From positions 310,001-374,000 of the forward strand of contig JAJDCY010000023.1 of assembly GCA_029260595.1 (NCBI GenBank): a stretch of DNA of 64,000 nucleotides, read 5' to 3'. This stretch comes from Phycisphaeraceae bacterium (GTDB lineage Bacteria > Planctomycetota > Phycisphaerae > Phycisphaerales > Phycisphaeraceae). The position numbers and the translations under genes are program-made. Shown one piece after another: positions 16,953 through 25,355 of the stretch. The notes beneath the pieces are model-generated. The model saw only the letters and a list, made by a program, of their open reading frames with translations. It made no database searches and was not told the DNA's origin. The stretch's first letter is position 1; the number at the start of each line of letters is the position of its first letter.

Positions 16953-17894
16953 ATGATGTTCTCAGTCATTATCCCGACTTACAACCGAGCCGATCTGCTC
17001 CCGGCGACACTCGAATCGGTGTTGCGGGACACGGAGCAAGAAATCGAGGTCATCGTTTCCGATGACGGCTCGACCGACGATACGCTCAACGCGCTGAGGC
17101 CGTACCGGGACCGAGTGGTGATCGTCGAAGGACAGAACACCGGCCCCGGCCCGTGTCGCAACCGCGCTATCGAAATCGCCCACGGCGATTACGTCGCCTT
17201 CCTCGATAGCGATGACCTTTGGTTCCCGTGGACCCTCGACACGTACCGCCGTGCGATCGAAGAGAACGGCTACCCAAGCTGGCTGGCCGGCTCGGCAAGA
17301 ATCTTTTCGAACTCGACACAGTTAACCAACGTCGAAGCTCTCCCGCTCGACGGAGCGCGCTACGCGAGTTTTCTGGCGTACGCGGTATCGGTCCGTTCGA
17401 GATGGTGTTTGGGTGTCAGCGGGGTCGTGATCGCGCGAGATGCGTTGACGCGGTCCGGGCTGTTCCCTAACCGGCGAGGCAATGCCGAAGACACCGATCT
17501 GTGGCTGCGGCTGGGCGTCGCCGAAGGCTTCGTCAGGATCCACGATCCACCGTGTTTTGCCGAGCGCAAACACGGGTGTAACGTCTCGGATGATCTTGAC
17601 CGGGTGTTGGAGGGTGTTCACGATTTGATCGAAGCCGAGACCCTGGGCCGCTACCCAGGGGGCAGCAAGTACCAACGGGGCCGGTTGGAGGTCCTGACCC
17701 TCCCGGTGCGAAATGCTTGCGTCGCCTGCCTCAAACGTGGCCGTATCCGCCAGGCGTGGGCCTTGTACTTTCGCTGCCGCCACTGGCACTTCGCGATGAG
17801 GCGCTTCCGATTCCTGTTACTTTTCCCCGTGTTAGCCGCCTGGGCTTGGACTCGCAGCGTCATTAGCGGCACCGATCAATCTGGAACGACGTAA
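16953..17894 (+). CDS. Glycosyltransferase family 2 (copy B)
   Basis: A 313-residue GT-A enzyme built like the preceding GT2. It has FSVIIPTYNRADLLPATLES, the EVIVSDDGSTDDT nucleotide-binding segment, the DxD motif FLDSDDLWFP and the ED-x-DLWLRLG acceptor segment. The C-terminus has a hydrophobic stretch (FLLLFPVLAAWAW) that probably contacts the membrane. Its TAA stop overlaps the ATG of the next gene as TAATG. ATG at 16956 is an equally possible start. Confidence 0.9.
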   Translation: MMFSVIIPTYNRADLLPATLESVLRDTEQEIEVIVSDDGSTDDTLNALRPYRDRVVIVEGQNTGPGPCRNRAIEIAHGDYVAFLDSDDLWFPWTLDTYRRAIEENGYPSWLAGSARIFSNSTQLTNVEALPLDGARYASFLAYAVSVRSRWCLGVSGVVIARDALTRSGLFPNRRGNAEDTDLWLRLGVAEGFVRIHDPPCFAERKHGCNVSDDLDRVLEGVHDLIEAETLGRYPGGSKYQRGRLEVLTLPVRNACVACLKRGRIRQAWALYFRCRHWHFAMRRFRFLLLFPVLAAWAWTRSVISGTDQSGTT

Positions 17895-18913
17895 TGAAGA
17901 TCGGATTCCTATTGCCCGGCCCGTTCGCCGTCGGCAACCCTGGGAACGGGGTGCGGGCGCAGGCGGTGTTCCAGGCTGAAGCGCTCGAGCGCCTCGGGCA
18001 CCGGGTGGTGCGGCTAAACCCGTGGGAAACGCACGGGCTGGATTCGTTCGACGTGGTGCAGTTCTTCGTTGGCGGCCTGCACCAGTATGGGATTGAGCGG
18101 CGCCGGCCGGACCCGATACGGACGCTCATCTACGCGCCGATCATCGACAGCAATGAGCCGAACAAGCGCTACCGGATGGCGGCGCGGGTCGGCGGGCTGC
18201 ACAGCAAGGTCTTTACGATCCCCGGCGTGATACGGGATCAGGCGATGGGCAGCGATCTGGTGGTTGTCCGCTCGTCGTTCGAACGGGAACGGCTAATCCA
18301 CGGCGTCGGGATCAACCCTGACAAGATCCGCCTCGTGCTCAACGGCGTCGACCCGCCGCCGCCGGGCAATCCGGCGAGTGTCCGCGAAAAGTTCGACCTA
18401 CCCGAAGCATTTTGCCTGCACGTGAGCGCCTACACCCAAGCCCGCAAGAACGCGCTTCGACTCATCGACGCGGTCGGGCCCACCGGACTCCCGCTGGTGT
18501 TGGCCGGGCACGCACCGGACGGCACTGAACTCGACCGGCTTAAACAATCGGCCAGCCGCTACCCGACCGTGCGGTTGCTCGGGTGGATGGAGCCGGATTT
18601 GCTCAACGACTTGTACGCCGCGTGCAAGGTTTTCTGCCTGCCGAGCACCCATGAGGGGACCGGTCTGTCGGCGCTCGAAGCGGCCGCCCACGGGGCGCGG
18701 GTCGTGATTACCCGTCACGGTGGGCCGCCGGATTACTTCCTCGATTGGGCTCAGTACACCGACCACTGGAGCACGCAGAGCATCCGCGACGCGGTTCTCA
18801 TGGCCTGGGACGCACCCGCATCGGACCGGCTAAAAGACCGAGTGCTAAGCGAACTGACCTGGGATCGGTCGGCGCGGCAACTTGTTGAGGCTTATCAGTC
18901 GATCTTGCCGTGA
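17894..18913 (+). CDS. Glycosyltransferase family 4 (copy C)
   Basis: A 339-residue GT-B enzyme, shorter than most GT4 proteins. The N-domain has a GNGVRAQAVFQAEALERLGH loop, and the C-domain has LHVSAYTQARKNALRLIDAV and STHEGTGLSALEAAAHGARV (the E-x7-E donor site). It is the last gene of the plus-strand run from 11000. Its final 19 bases overlap the 3' end of a convergent glycosyltransferase gene. Confidence 0.88.
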   Translation: MKIGFLLPGPFAVGNPGNGVRAQAVFQAEALERLGHRVVRLNPWETHGLDSFDVVQFFVGGLHQYGIERRRPDPIRTLIYAPIIDSNEPNKRYRMAARVGGLHSKVFTIPGVIRDQAMGSDLVVVRSSFERERLIHGVGINPDKIRLVLNGVDPPPPGNPASVREKFDLPEAFCLHVSAYTQARKNALRLIDAVGPTGLPLVLAGHAPDGTELDRLKQSASRYPTVRLLGWMEPDLLNDLYAACKVFCLPSTHEGTGLSALEAAAHGARVVITRHGGPPDYFLDWAQYTDHWSTQSIRDAVLMAWDAPASDRLKDRVLSELTWDRSARQLVEAYQSILP

Positions 18914-20163
18914 GCGCTGCTCGGCGCCGTGGTCGCGCCGGCAACGACGGCTTCGAGCAACTCCCGCCAGCGCTCACAACACACCGCGGCGTTGTAGTCG
19001 CGCTCGTACGCGGCGCGCGAGGCTTTACCAAGGCGATCGACCAGGCCACGATCAGCAGCGAGACGGTGGATCTGCTCAACCAGGTCTTCCGGTTTGCCGG
19101 TGGGCAGATTCACACCGCACCCGGCGCGATCGATCGCCACCGCGGTCGCACACTCACGCGGCCCGATGAAGATTACGGGGCGCCCGACTGACATGACGCC
19201 GTACAGCTTGCTGGGCGCGGCGACGCCGGCCATGCCGTCGCGGAGGGTGATCAGGTGGACGTCGCCAAGCGAGAGCGTGGCGCCCAACTCGTCGCGCGGG
19301 ACGTACCCGTGCAGAACGATATTGTTCAGTTGATATTGTTTTTGGAACGCTTCGACCTCTCCTATTCGCCGGCCGCCGCCGACAAAGAGGAAGACGAAAC
19401 GGTCATCGTCCCGCAGGCTGAGTGCCGCGGCGCACACTTCGTCAAAGGTATGCAGCAACCCGGCGTTCCCGGCATACATGACGACGAACCGGCCTTCTAA
19501 TTCCGCGCGGAGGCAAGCGGCGGCGGAGTCGCGCGGTTCGGACTCGGCGAGCTCATGGCCCCACACCGGGATCGTGGTGATTCGCGAGCGGGCGACGCCC
19601 TTAGCGGCGAGTCGGTCGCCCATGTCGTCACCCAACACGACGTTGTGGTCGGCTCGGCGAAAGTGCAGCCCGTTGAGGGCGTCGAGCAGGCGCGGCAGGA
19701 ACCTGCGGCGGTCGAGCATCCCCAGCTCAAACTCACAATCGGGGTGCAGATCCATGACCCAGCAGACATGGCGGGTGCCGGTCAACAGCCGAAGCGGTGT
19801 CGCGTACAAACCGATCAGCGGCGGAGCGGTGAGCGTGACGATGACGTCGTACCGCCAGCCCTCCCACAGTGTTCGTAGCCCGATCAACAGGTGGACGCTG
19901 GCGTAATCGACGATCCGCCGGAACATGCTGCTCTTGCCCAGGCCCGTCGCCGCGACTCTGCGTATCGTCACGCCGCGTCGCGTCTGGCGGCGATCCTGTC
20001 CGAGCGGCGTCCCGGTGCCGTCGTCGTACTTGCCGCGCGAACACAGGACGCGAACGTCGTGCCCGGCCGCGGCGAGGGACTCGGCCAGATCGGCGAGCAT
20101 CTGCGCGGTCGCGGCGTAGTCCGGCCAGTAGAACTGGTTGATCAACAGGATTCTCACCGGCAT
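18895..20163 (-). CDS. Glycosyltransferase family 4, WbuB-like (copy D)
   Basis: A 422-residue GT-B enzyme of the WbuB/colanic-acid type. The N-terminus is RILLINQFYWPDYAATAQML, followed by LAESLAAAGHDVRVLCS; the middle has CWVMDLHPDCEFELGML; the C-domain has FVVMYAGNAGLLHTFDEVC and a donor site ending in GRPVIFIGPRE. WbuB-type enzymes transfer fucosamine-like sugars, but the donor here is unknown. I chose the ATG at 20163, just before the conserved start. It stands alone on the minus strand inside the locus and ends by overlapping the convergent GT4 gene. Confidence 0.88.
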   Translation of the reverse strand: MPVRILLINQFYWPDYAATAQMLADLAESLAAAGHDVRVLCSRGKYDDGTGTPLGQDRRQTRRGVTIRRVAATGLGKSSMFRRIVDYASVHLLIGLRTLWEGWRYDVIVTLTAPPLIGLYATPLRLLTGTRHVCWVMDLHPDCEFELGMLDRRRFLPRLLDALNGLHFRRADHNVVLGDDMGDRLAAKGVARSRITTIPVWGHELAESEPRDSAAACLRAELEGRFVVMYAGNAGLLHTFDEVCAAALSLRDDDRFVFLFVGGGRRIGEVEAFQKQYQLNNIVLHGYVPRDELGATLSLGDVHLITLRDGMAGVAAPSKLYGVMSVGRPVIFIGPRECATAVAIDRAGCGVNLPTGKPEDLVEQIHRLAADRGLVDRLGKASRAAYERDYNAAVCCERWRELLEAVVAGATTAPSSAHGKID

Positions 20164-20305
20164 AACGTACACCAGCGACGCGGCTGCGGCGTCCCGGATC
20201 GGTTCGCGGGGCACAGCGGGCTACCCGCGCCCGGCCGGGGTATTCTTAGCGGGCCCGGTGCCGGCGTCTTGGCGACTAACGATGGGCCGGCGGCTGAGCC
20301 GAACG

Positions 20306-21187
20306 ATGAAACATTACCCCACGCTTGGATTCGGGATCGCGTTGGTTCTCGCTTCGACGCTGGCCACCGCTGAACCCACCGCGGAACCCGCCGCGGAACC
20401 CGCTGCAGACCGCGCCACCGATGGCTTCGCGGTTTTCGATGCGCTCATGCACACCGGCAAGCCGGCGTCTGAGCAACTCGGGCTCAGGCGGATCAAGGTG
20501 GTGTATGGCGGTTCGCTCTGGCGACCAGGCCGCAGCAACGACGAACCCGATGAGGTTCAGGTTCGGTGGCAAGCGCGGCGTTTGGGCCGAGGACTGCGCG
20601 AGAAGCCGCTGGTCTGTATCGACATTGAACACTGGCGGCTGTCCGGGCCTGAAACGGATCGGAGCATCGAAAAGATGCAGTCGGTGATCCGTTGGATGCG
20701 CGAAGAGGAACCGTCGCTGCGATACGGGTTCTACAGCGCACTGCCGATCCGCGACTACTGGCGGGCGACGAAGCACTTTGGCCGGAAGAAGTACGATGAC
20801 TGGATCGATGAGAACCGCCGGCTCAAGCGGCTTGGCGAGCAGGTCGACGTGGTGTTCCCGTCGCTCTATACCTTTTATGACGATCCTGACGGTTGGGAGG
20901 CCTACGCCACCGCCAATCTCGAGCAGGCGCGACAGTACGGCAAGCCGGTGTACGCATTCCTCTGGCCGGCCTATCACGTCAGCAACGAGTCACTGGCGGG
21001 CCAACCGATCCCTGCCGACTATTGGAGAAGGCAACTTGATCTGTGCCGGGAACACGCCGACGGGATCGTGCTATGGGGCGGGTATCAGCGGTACTGGAAG
21101 ATCGACGCGCCATGGTGGCGAGAAACCGCCAGGTTCCTTGAGACGTTACGCGAGCACGGGCACGGCGCGACGCATAACGAGAAGTGA
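20306..21187 (+). CDS. Secreted TIM-barrel protein resembling GH56 hyaluronidases
   Basis: A 293-residue protein with an N-terminal signal peptide (MKHYPTLGFGIALVLASTLA, likely cut after ATA), then a short EPAAEPAA repeat. The mature domain shows the segment order of GH56 hyaluronidases: CIDIEHWRL, which parallels the DWE(E/D)W catalytic strand, then a YGFYSALP strand, VVFPSLYTFY, KPVYAFLWPAYH and GIVLWGGYQRYW. The Glu of DIEHW would be the proton donor. It lies between polysaccharide genes, so it may trim or release the locus's own polymer. The assignment is by motif order only. An in-frame ATG at 20282 would lengthen the n-region. Confidence 0.55.
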   Translation: MKHYPTLGFGIALVLASTLATAEPTAEPAAEPAADRATDGFAVFDALMHTGKPASEQLGLRRIKVVYGGSLWRPGRSNDEPDEVQVRWQARRLGRGLREKPLVCIDIEHWRLSGPETDRSIEKMQSVIRWMREEEPSLRYGFYSALPIRDYWRATKHFGRKKYDDWIDENRRLKRLGEQVDVVFPSLYTFYDDPDGWEAYATANLEQARQYGKPVYAFLWPAYHVSNESLAGQPIPADYWRRQLDLCREHADGIVLWGGYQRYWKIDAPWWRETARFLETLREHGHGATHNEK

Positions 21188-21244
21188 CCCGCTGACCGGC
21201 GTGGGCCGCGAGGCCGGCCTGAATGTTGCCGGAGTTGGTTAGGA

Positions 21245-22642
21245 TTGGCAGCACTTGGTCCGACGATCGGATCGGGCACGGCTGATGAACGGCTTGAGTT
21301 TCCGCGGAGCGCACCGATTCTCACGATCGCCCTCTACTGCCTGCTGCTTGGATCGGTCGCGGTCGCGTCGCTGCGATGGCCAAGCGCCGCGCTCGCGGGG
21401 ATCATCTGCACGTTCGGCATCGAGCAGTGGGCGCAAAGTAACAACTCGTTTTTCTGGGTCCACGGCACGCTCACCAATTACGTCACCGGCGGGATCCTGT
21501 CGTTCGCCTTGTTGGTCGGGTTCCTGCGCGGCAAGCCGCTGTTCTCGAACTACCCCGCGGTAGGCTGGGTGGCGATCGGGCTGTTTGTCTTTTCGTTGAT
21601 GTCGGCGATCTGGTCCGTGTCGCCGGGCATCACATTGGACAAGTGGCGATCCTCCTGGCCATACATCACGACCATCCTGGTCCTGAGCCCCCTGCTGATC
21701 ATCGAACCTCGTGACTTGCAGCACGGGTTCTACGCGACGCTGGCGTTGGGCACCATCATCCTGCTGCTGCTGTTGTTTACGACAGACATGGTCGGCAGGC
21801 ACATCCAGTTGCAGACCGGCACCGGGATCGGAAACCTACGAAGCTTCAGCGGCAACCCCCTGGCCATCGCTTCGCTAGCCGGCCACGTGACATTGATTGC
21901 GATCCTGATGAACTTCCGTGGGGTCGCGCGGGTCTGGCACGTCGCCCGGTGGCTGATCGTTGCCGTCGGGCTGGTGATCTCCGTCAAGAGCGGCTCTCGT
22001 GGGCAGTTGTTCGCCCTGCTCGTCACGCTGCTCGTGTTCTTCCCCTTGAGCCGTCGCATTCAGAATGTGCGTGGCTTCGCCGCGGGGGCCTTCTCCCTGA
22101 TCGTCGTCATCGCCCTAGCCGCCTGGGCCCACGCGTTCTTTGCCCAATCGGATCGGTGGGCCTGGGACAGCATGGTGGACGCCTACACAAGCGGCCGCGT
22201 TGATACCTCGATCCGCCTGCTGCAGTACTGGGCCGGCAGCTTCCCGCTGCATTGGTTGATTGGCCTCGGCAACTCCGTCTCGTCCGATCCGTTCGTGCTC
22301 GGCGGCTACCCCCACGTCGTTCTAACCGAAGTGTTGGCCGAAGAAGGGCTGATCGGCTTCGCCATGCTCTGGGCCGTCGTCATCCTCGGTGCCCGAGCGA
22401 TCACGCGCTCGTACCCGCTGTGTGCCGACTTCGCCGATGCCCGCGGCGTCCTGGCCGTGCTCGGCGGGCTCTTCCTGTTCGAAGTCATTCTCTCATTCAA
22501 GCAGGGATCGCTGCTGGGCAACAACTACGCGTTCGCGTTCGCAATCATGCTCGGCAAGTTTGAAACAGCCGCCATCCGGCTATCCGCCGATGAGCCGCAA
22601 CTGGCCGGCGATCCGTCAATCACGATCGCGCCAGCGGTCTGA
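21245..22642 (+). CDS. O-antigen ligase/polymerase-like membrane protein (Wzy)
   Basis: A 465-residue membrane protein with about 11 helices. A WxxSVxPGIxxDKW motif after helix 4 (WSVSPGITLDKW) and a large periplasmic loop near the C-terminal third (residues of about 290-360, with the segment LIGLGNSVSSDP and an essential-type HVVLTEVLAEEG) match the Wzy_C/O-antigen ligase superfamily. It probably polymerises the flipped repeat units in the periplasm. TTG at 21245 is the likely start, preceded by a weak AGGA. It is 57 bp after the GH56-like gene on the same strand, so one transcript may encode both polymerase and hydrolase. Confidence 0.88.
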   Translation: MAALGPTIGSGTADERLEFPRSAPILTIALYCLLLGSVAVASLRWPSAALAGIICTFGIEQWAQSNNSFFWVHGTLTNYVTGGILSFALLVGFLRGKPLFSNYPAVGWVAIGLFVFSLMSAIWSVSPGITLDKWRSSWPYITTILVLSPLLIIEPRDLQHGFYATLALGTIILLLLLFTTDMVGRHIQLQTGTGIGNLRSFSGNPLAIASLAGHVTLIAILMNFRGVARVWHVARWLIVAVGLVISVKSGSRGQLFALLVTLLVFFPLSRRIQNVRGFAAGAFSLIVVIALAAWAHAFFAQSDRWAWDSMVDAYTSGRVDTSIRLLQYWAGSFPLHWLIGLGNSVSSDPFVLGGYPHVVLTEVLAEEGLIGFAMLWAVVILGARAITRSYPLCADFADARGVLAVLGGLFLFEVILSFKQGSLLGNNYAFAFAIMLGKFETAAIRLSADEPQLAGDPSITIAPAV

Positions 22643-22655
22643 CGAGGCCGCGCGG

Positions 22656-23966
22656 TTACCAATAGACGCCTTCGTAGCCGGGTAGGCCGCGCAACTCATC
22701 GACGCGAACAAGATCGATGACCCGGGATCCGGGCTGGAACCGGACGCCCTCCCAGAGTTGCGGTGTCAGCCGGTGGCTAACGACCAGGACCTGGGCGTGA
22801 TCGATTACCTCCTGCAACCGATCGGTGAGAAGCTCCTCCAGGTGCGGGATCGATGCCAGCGCGAACCTGCGGTTGGAGCCGATTAGTTCCGCGGCGCGCA
22901 GGTGTCCGTCGTACACCCGCACCGGGTGGCCCTTGCCGCAAAGCTGCTCGACCAGCGCGACCATCGGTGACTCGCGGACGTCATCCGTCCCCTCCTTAAA
23001 TGCCAAACCCACCACGCCGACACGCGGGCGGTCCGGGCCGGCGACGCGGCTTAGCAATGCCTCGACCTGTTTACGGTTGGACTCCTGCACCCCGTGCAGC
23101 AGCGGCGTCGCGACCGCGGAGGACCGGCTAAAGTCCAGCATCGCGCGGAGGTCTTTGGGTAGGCACGATCCGCCAAACGCCCCGCCCGGCCGCAGGTATC
23201 GCGGTGAGAGATTCAGCTTGTGGTCGCGACAAAACACATCCATGACGCCCTGCGCATCGATGCCCATCTGCCCGCAAATTGTCCCGATCTCGTTGGCGAA
23301 TGTCACTTTCACAGCGTGGAAGCAGTTGTCCGCGTACTTAACCATCGCGGCTGTGTCCACGCTCACGAACACCGTCTCGCCCTCGACCCCAGGGTATAGC
23401 GCGCCGCAAAGCGACTCGCTGCGCGGATCGGTGGTCCCGAAGACGATCTTGGGCGGCTCGAAGAAGTCGCGCACCGAAGAACCCTCACGCAGAAACTCGG
23501 GGTGGCAGACGTAACCGATCCCTTCGCCGATCGCGCGCCCGGAAACCTTGGCCAGCCGCTCGATCAACGCGCGGTGGACCGGGGGCAGGCTGGTCGACCG
23601 TGTCATCACACAGAAAAAGTCAGGACCACCGTTACGCAGAACCTCACCGATCTGATCACACACCGCTTCGAGATGGCCTGCATCGACCCCGCCGGATGGG
23701 GTTGACGGTGTTCCGACACAAAGCATCGCGATTTCAGTTGCAGCGACGGCATCGGCCGCATCGCGTGTCGCGCGCAGCAACCCCTTCGCCACTGCATCTG
23801 CCAGCAGCGGTGCCAGTCCTTCCTCGGACAGTGGCGACTCGCCGCGGTTGATCAGGTCAACCTTGGCCTGCGCCACATCGACGCCGATCACCTGATGCCC
23901 CAGCTTTGCCAGACAGGCACAGCTCACCGCGCCGACGTATCCGAGACCGAACACACTGATCTTCAT
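22656..23966 (-). CDS. algD: GDP-mannose 6-dehydrogenase-type nucleotide-sugar dehydrogenase
   Basis: A 436-residue NAD-dependent enzyme with the AlgD layout. It has the N-terminal NAD site FGLGYVGAVSCACLAKLGH, the VKVTFANEIGTICGQMGI hinge helix, DHKLNLSPRYLRPGGAFGG, and the active-site Cys268 in GGSCLPKD. Length (436) and Cys position (268) both match what I recall for Pseudomonas AlgD, and the last residues (EGVYW) resemble its ending. It oxidises C6 of the sugar to give a uronic acid, so the exported polymer is likely acidic. UDP-glucose as substrate cannot be excluded. AAAAGGG lies before the ATG. It is 32 bp downstream of a GT4 gene on the same strand. Confidence 0.85.
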   Translation of the reverse strand: MKISVFGLGYVGAVSCACLAKLGHQVIGVDVAQAKVDLINRGESPLSEEGLAPLLADAVAKGLLRATRDAADAVAATEIAMLCVGTPSTPSGGVDAGHLEAVCDQIGEVLRNGGPDFFCVMTRSTSLPPVHRALIERLAKVSGRAIGEGIGYVCHPEFLREGSSVRDFFEPPKIVFGTTDPRSESLCGALYPGVEGETVFVSVDTAAMVKYADNCFHAVKVTFANEIGTICGQMGIDAQGVMDVFCRDHKLNLSPRYLRPGGAFGGSCLPKDLRAMLDFSRSSAVATPLLHGVQESNRKQVEALLSRVAGPDRPRVGVVGLAFKEGTDDVRESPMVALVEQLCGKGHPVRVYDGHLRAAELIGSNRRFALASIPHLEELLTDRLQEVIDHAQVLVVSHRLTPQLWEGVRFQPGSRVIDLVRVDELRGLPGYEGVYW

Positions 23967-23998
23967 CCGAGACCCTTTTCTTTCGAGGCAACGAGGAG

Positions 23999-25171
23999 TC
24001 ATCCACGCTGGAGCGTACAGTAGCGGATCGCGGCCTCCATGCCGTCGACCATGCGCTCGACGGTGTACTTTTGTGTGACCGTTCGCAGGCCCGCCTGGCC
24101 CATCGCCCGGGCGCGATCGGGCGATGCCAATAGCGTGCCAAGTGTCTGTGTAAGGGCCGAGGCGTCGCCGTCTTCGTACAGCAAACCATTTACCCCGTCT
24201 TCCAAGGCTTCGATCTCGGGGTTGTGCTTCTCGGTGTTCCTGCTCGTCACCACCGGCAACCCATAGCCGAAAGCGTGCAACAGGCTAAGCCCAATATTGG
24301 CCGGGTAACAGAACACGTCCGCGCTGAGGAACCAGGGGGCCAAGTCCTGTTCGTCGTAGATCGGGCCGAGGAATCGGACGCTCTGCGATACGCCGATCGA
24401 GTCCGCCAGCGACGCGAGACGGCTACGCTCCTGATCACCTTCGCCGACAATCACGGTTTGAATCTGTGGGTGCTTCGCGGCAAGCTCGCCGGTGGCGCGC
24501 ACGAGCAGGTCCAGGCGGTTCGCCGGGTCGAGTCGGGATACGAACATAATCACCGGGCCGCGATCGAGCCCTTGCTGTTCACGGAACTGCTGTAGCCGGT
24601 CGGGCCGATCGCGCCAGTGGGTGATCGCAGCGCGGATCGGCATCTGATCAAGACTGTTGGGCGCGACGAACAGGCGATCAGGATCCCATCCGTCATCGCG
24701 ATACCGGCCAGCCGTCGCGCGATTGTAGAAAAGTAACGCCGTGCCCAGTCGGCCGGCTCGCTCGCGCAATCGGCGTCGCCACGCGGCCTCGTTCTTGGAA
24801 TACCCGTGCCCCCAGAGGATCGTTGGGACACCGGCCCACCGCGCTCGCAGCAGCGACGGGACCAGGCTCGCGTAATGCAGGTCCCACGACAGGATCAGCA
24901 CATCGGACCGCGACCGTGTCGTGAAACGCCACTGGGCACCGTGCCAATACACCGGTCGCCCGAGCAGACGCCCGCGAGATATCGGTGACGCGAGTGCGTC
25001 GAACCCGTCCGCGGCGACGTTTGGGATCCCGGGGGCCTGGGCATACACGACCGTTAGATCAATCCCGTCGCGCCGCGCCAACTCGGCGAAGACCGGTACG
25101 CGGTACTTCGGCAGCGCGGGCTGTTGGAGGGCTACCCGGACGGCTGCGGGGTTTGAACCAACGCGTTCCAG
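23999..25171 (-). CDS. Glycosyltransferase family 4 (copy E), probable CTG start
   Basis: A GT-B enzyme, about 390 residues if translation starts at CTG 25171. The C-domain has VIMFVSRLDPANRLDLLVRA, the GEGDQERSRLASLAD strand and an E-x7-E-like site around NIGLSLLHAFGYGLPVVTS. Without the upstream extension (a TTG at 25081 gives 360 residues) the conserved first strand VRVALQQPALPKYRVPVF is lost. No ATG, GTG or TTG precedes that strand in frame before the stop at 25193-25195, but CTG at 25169-25171 does, with AGGAG five bases before it. It is followed by the AlgD-type gene on the same strand. Confidence 0.8.
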   Translation of the reverse strand: MERVGSNPAAVRVALQQPALPKYRVPVFAELARRDGIDLTVVYAQAPGIPNVAADGFDALASPISRGRLLGRPVYWHGAQWRFTTRSRSDVLILSWDLHYASLVPSLLRARWAGVPTILWGHGYSKNEAAWRRRLRERAGRLGTALLFYNRATAGRYRDDGWDPDRLFVAPNSLDQMPIRAAITHWRDRPDRLQQFREQQGLDRGPVIMFVSRLDPANRLDLLVRATGELAAKHPQIQTVIVGEGDQERSRLASLADSIGVSQSVRFLGPIYDEQDLAPWFLSADVFCYPANIGLSLLHAFGYGLPVVTSRNTEKHNPEIEALEDGVNGLLYEDGDASALTQTLGTLLASPDRARAMGQAGLRTVTQKYTVERMVDGMEAAIRYCTLQRG

Positions 25172-25355
25172 ACCAACTCCTATCGTGAAGCATCAACAGG
25201 GTGTGCGGCGGACCGACCGTCGGTACGGGGGCGGGCGGCCCAAGCCAGCTGGCCAGTCTATCGAGCGCCGGGGCAGGCACCCAGCGACTCATCAGCCGCG
25301 ATATTAATTAGTATGAACGATTCAGGCCGCCCGCATTCCGCCCCCCCACCGTCCT

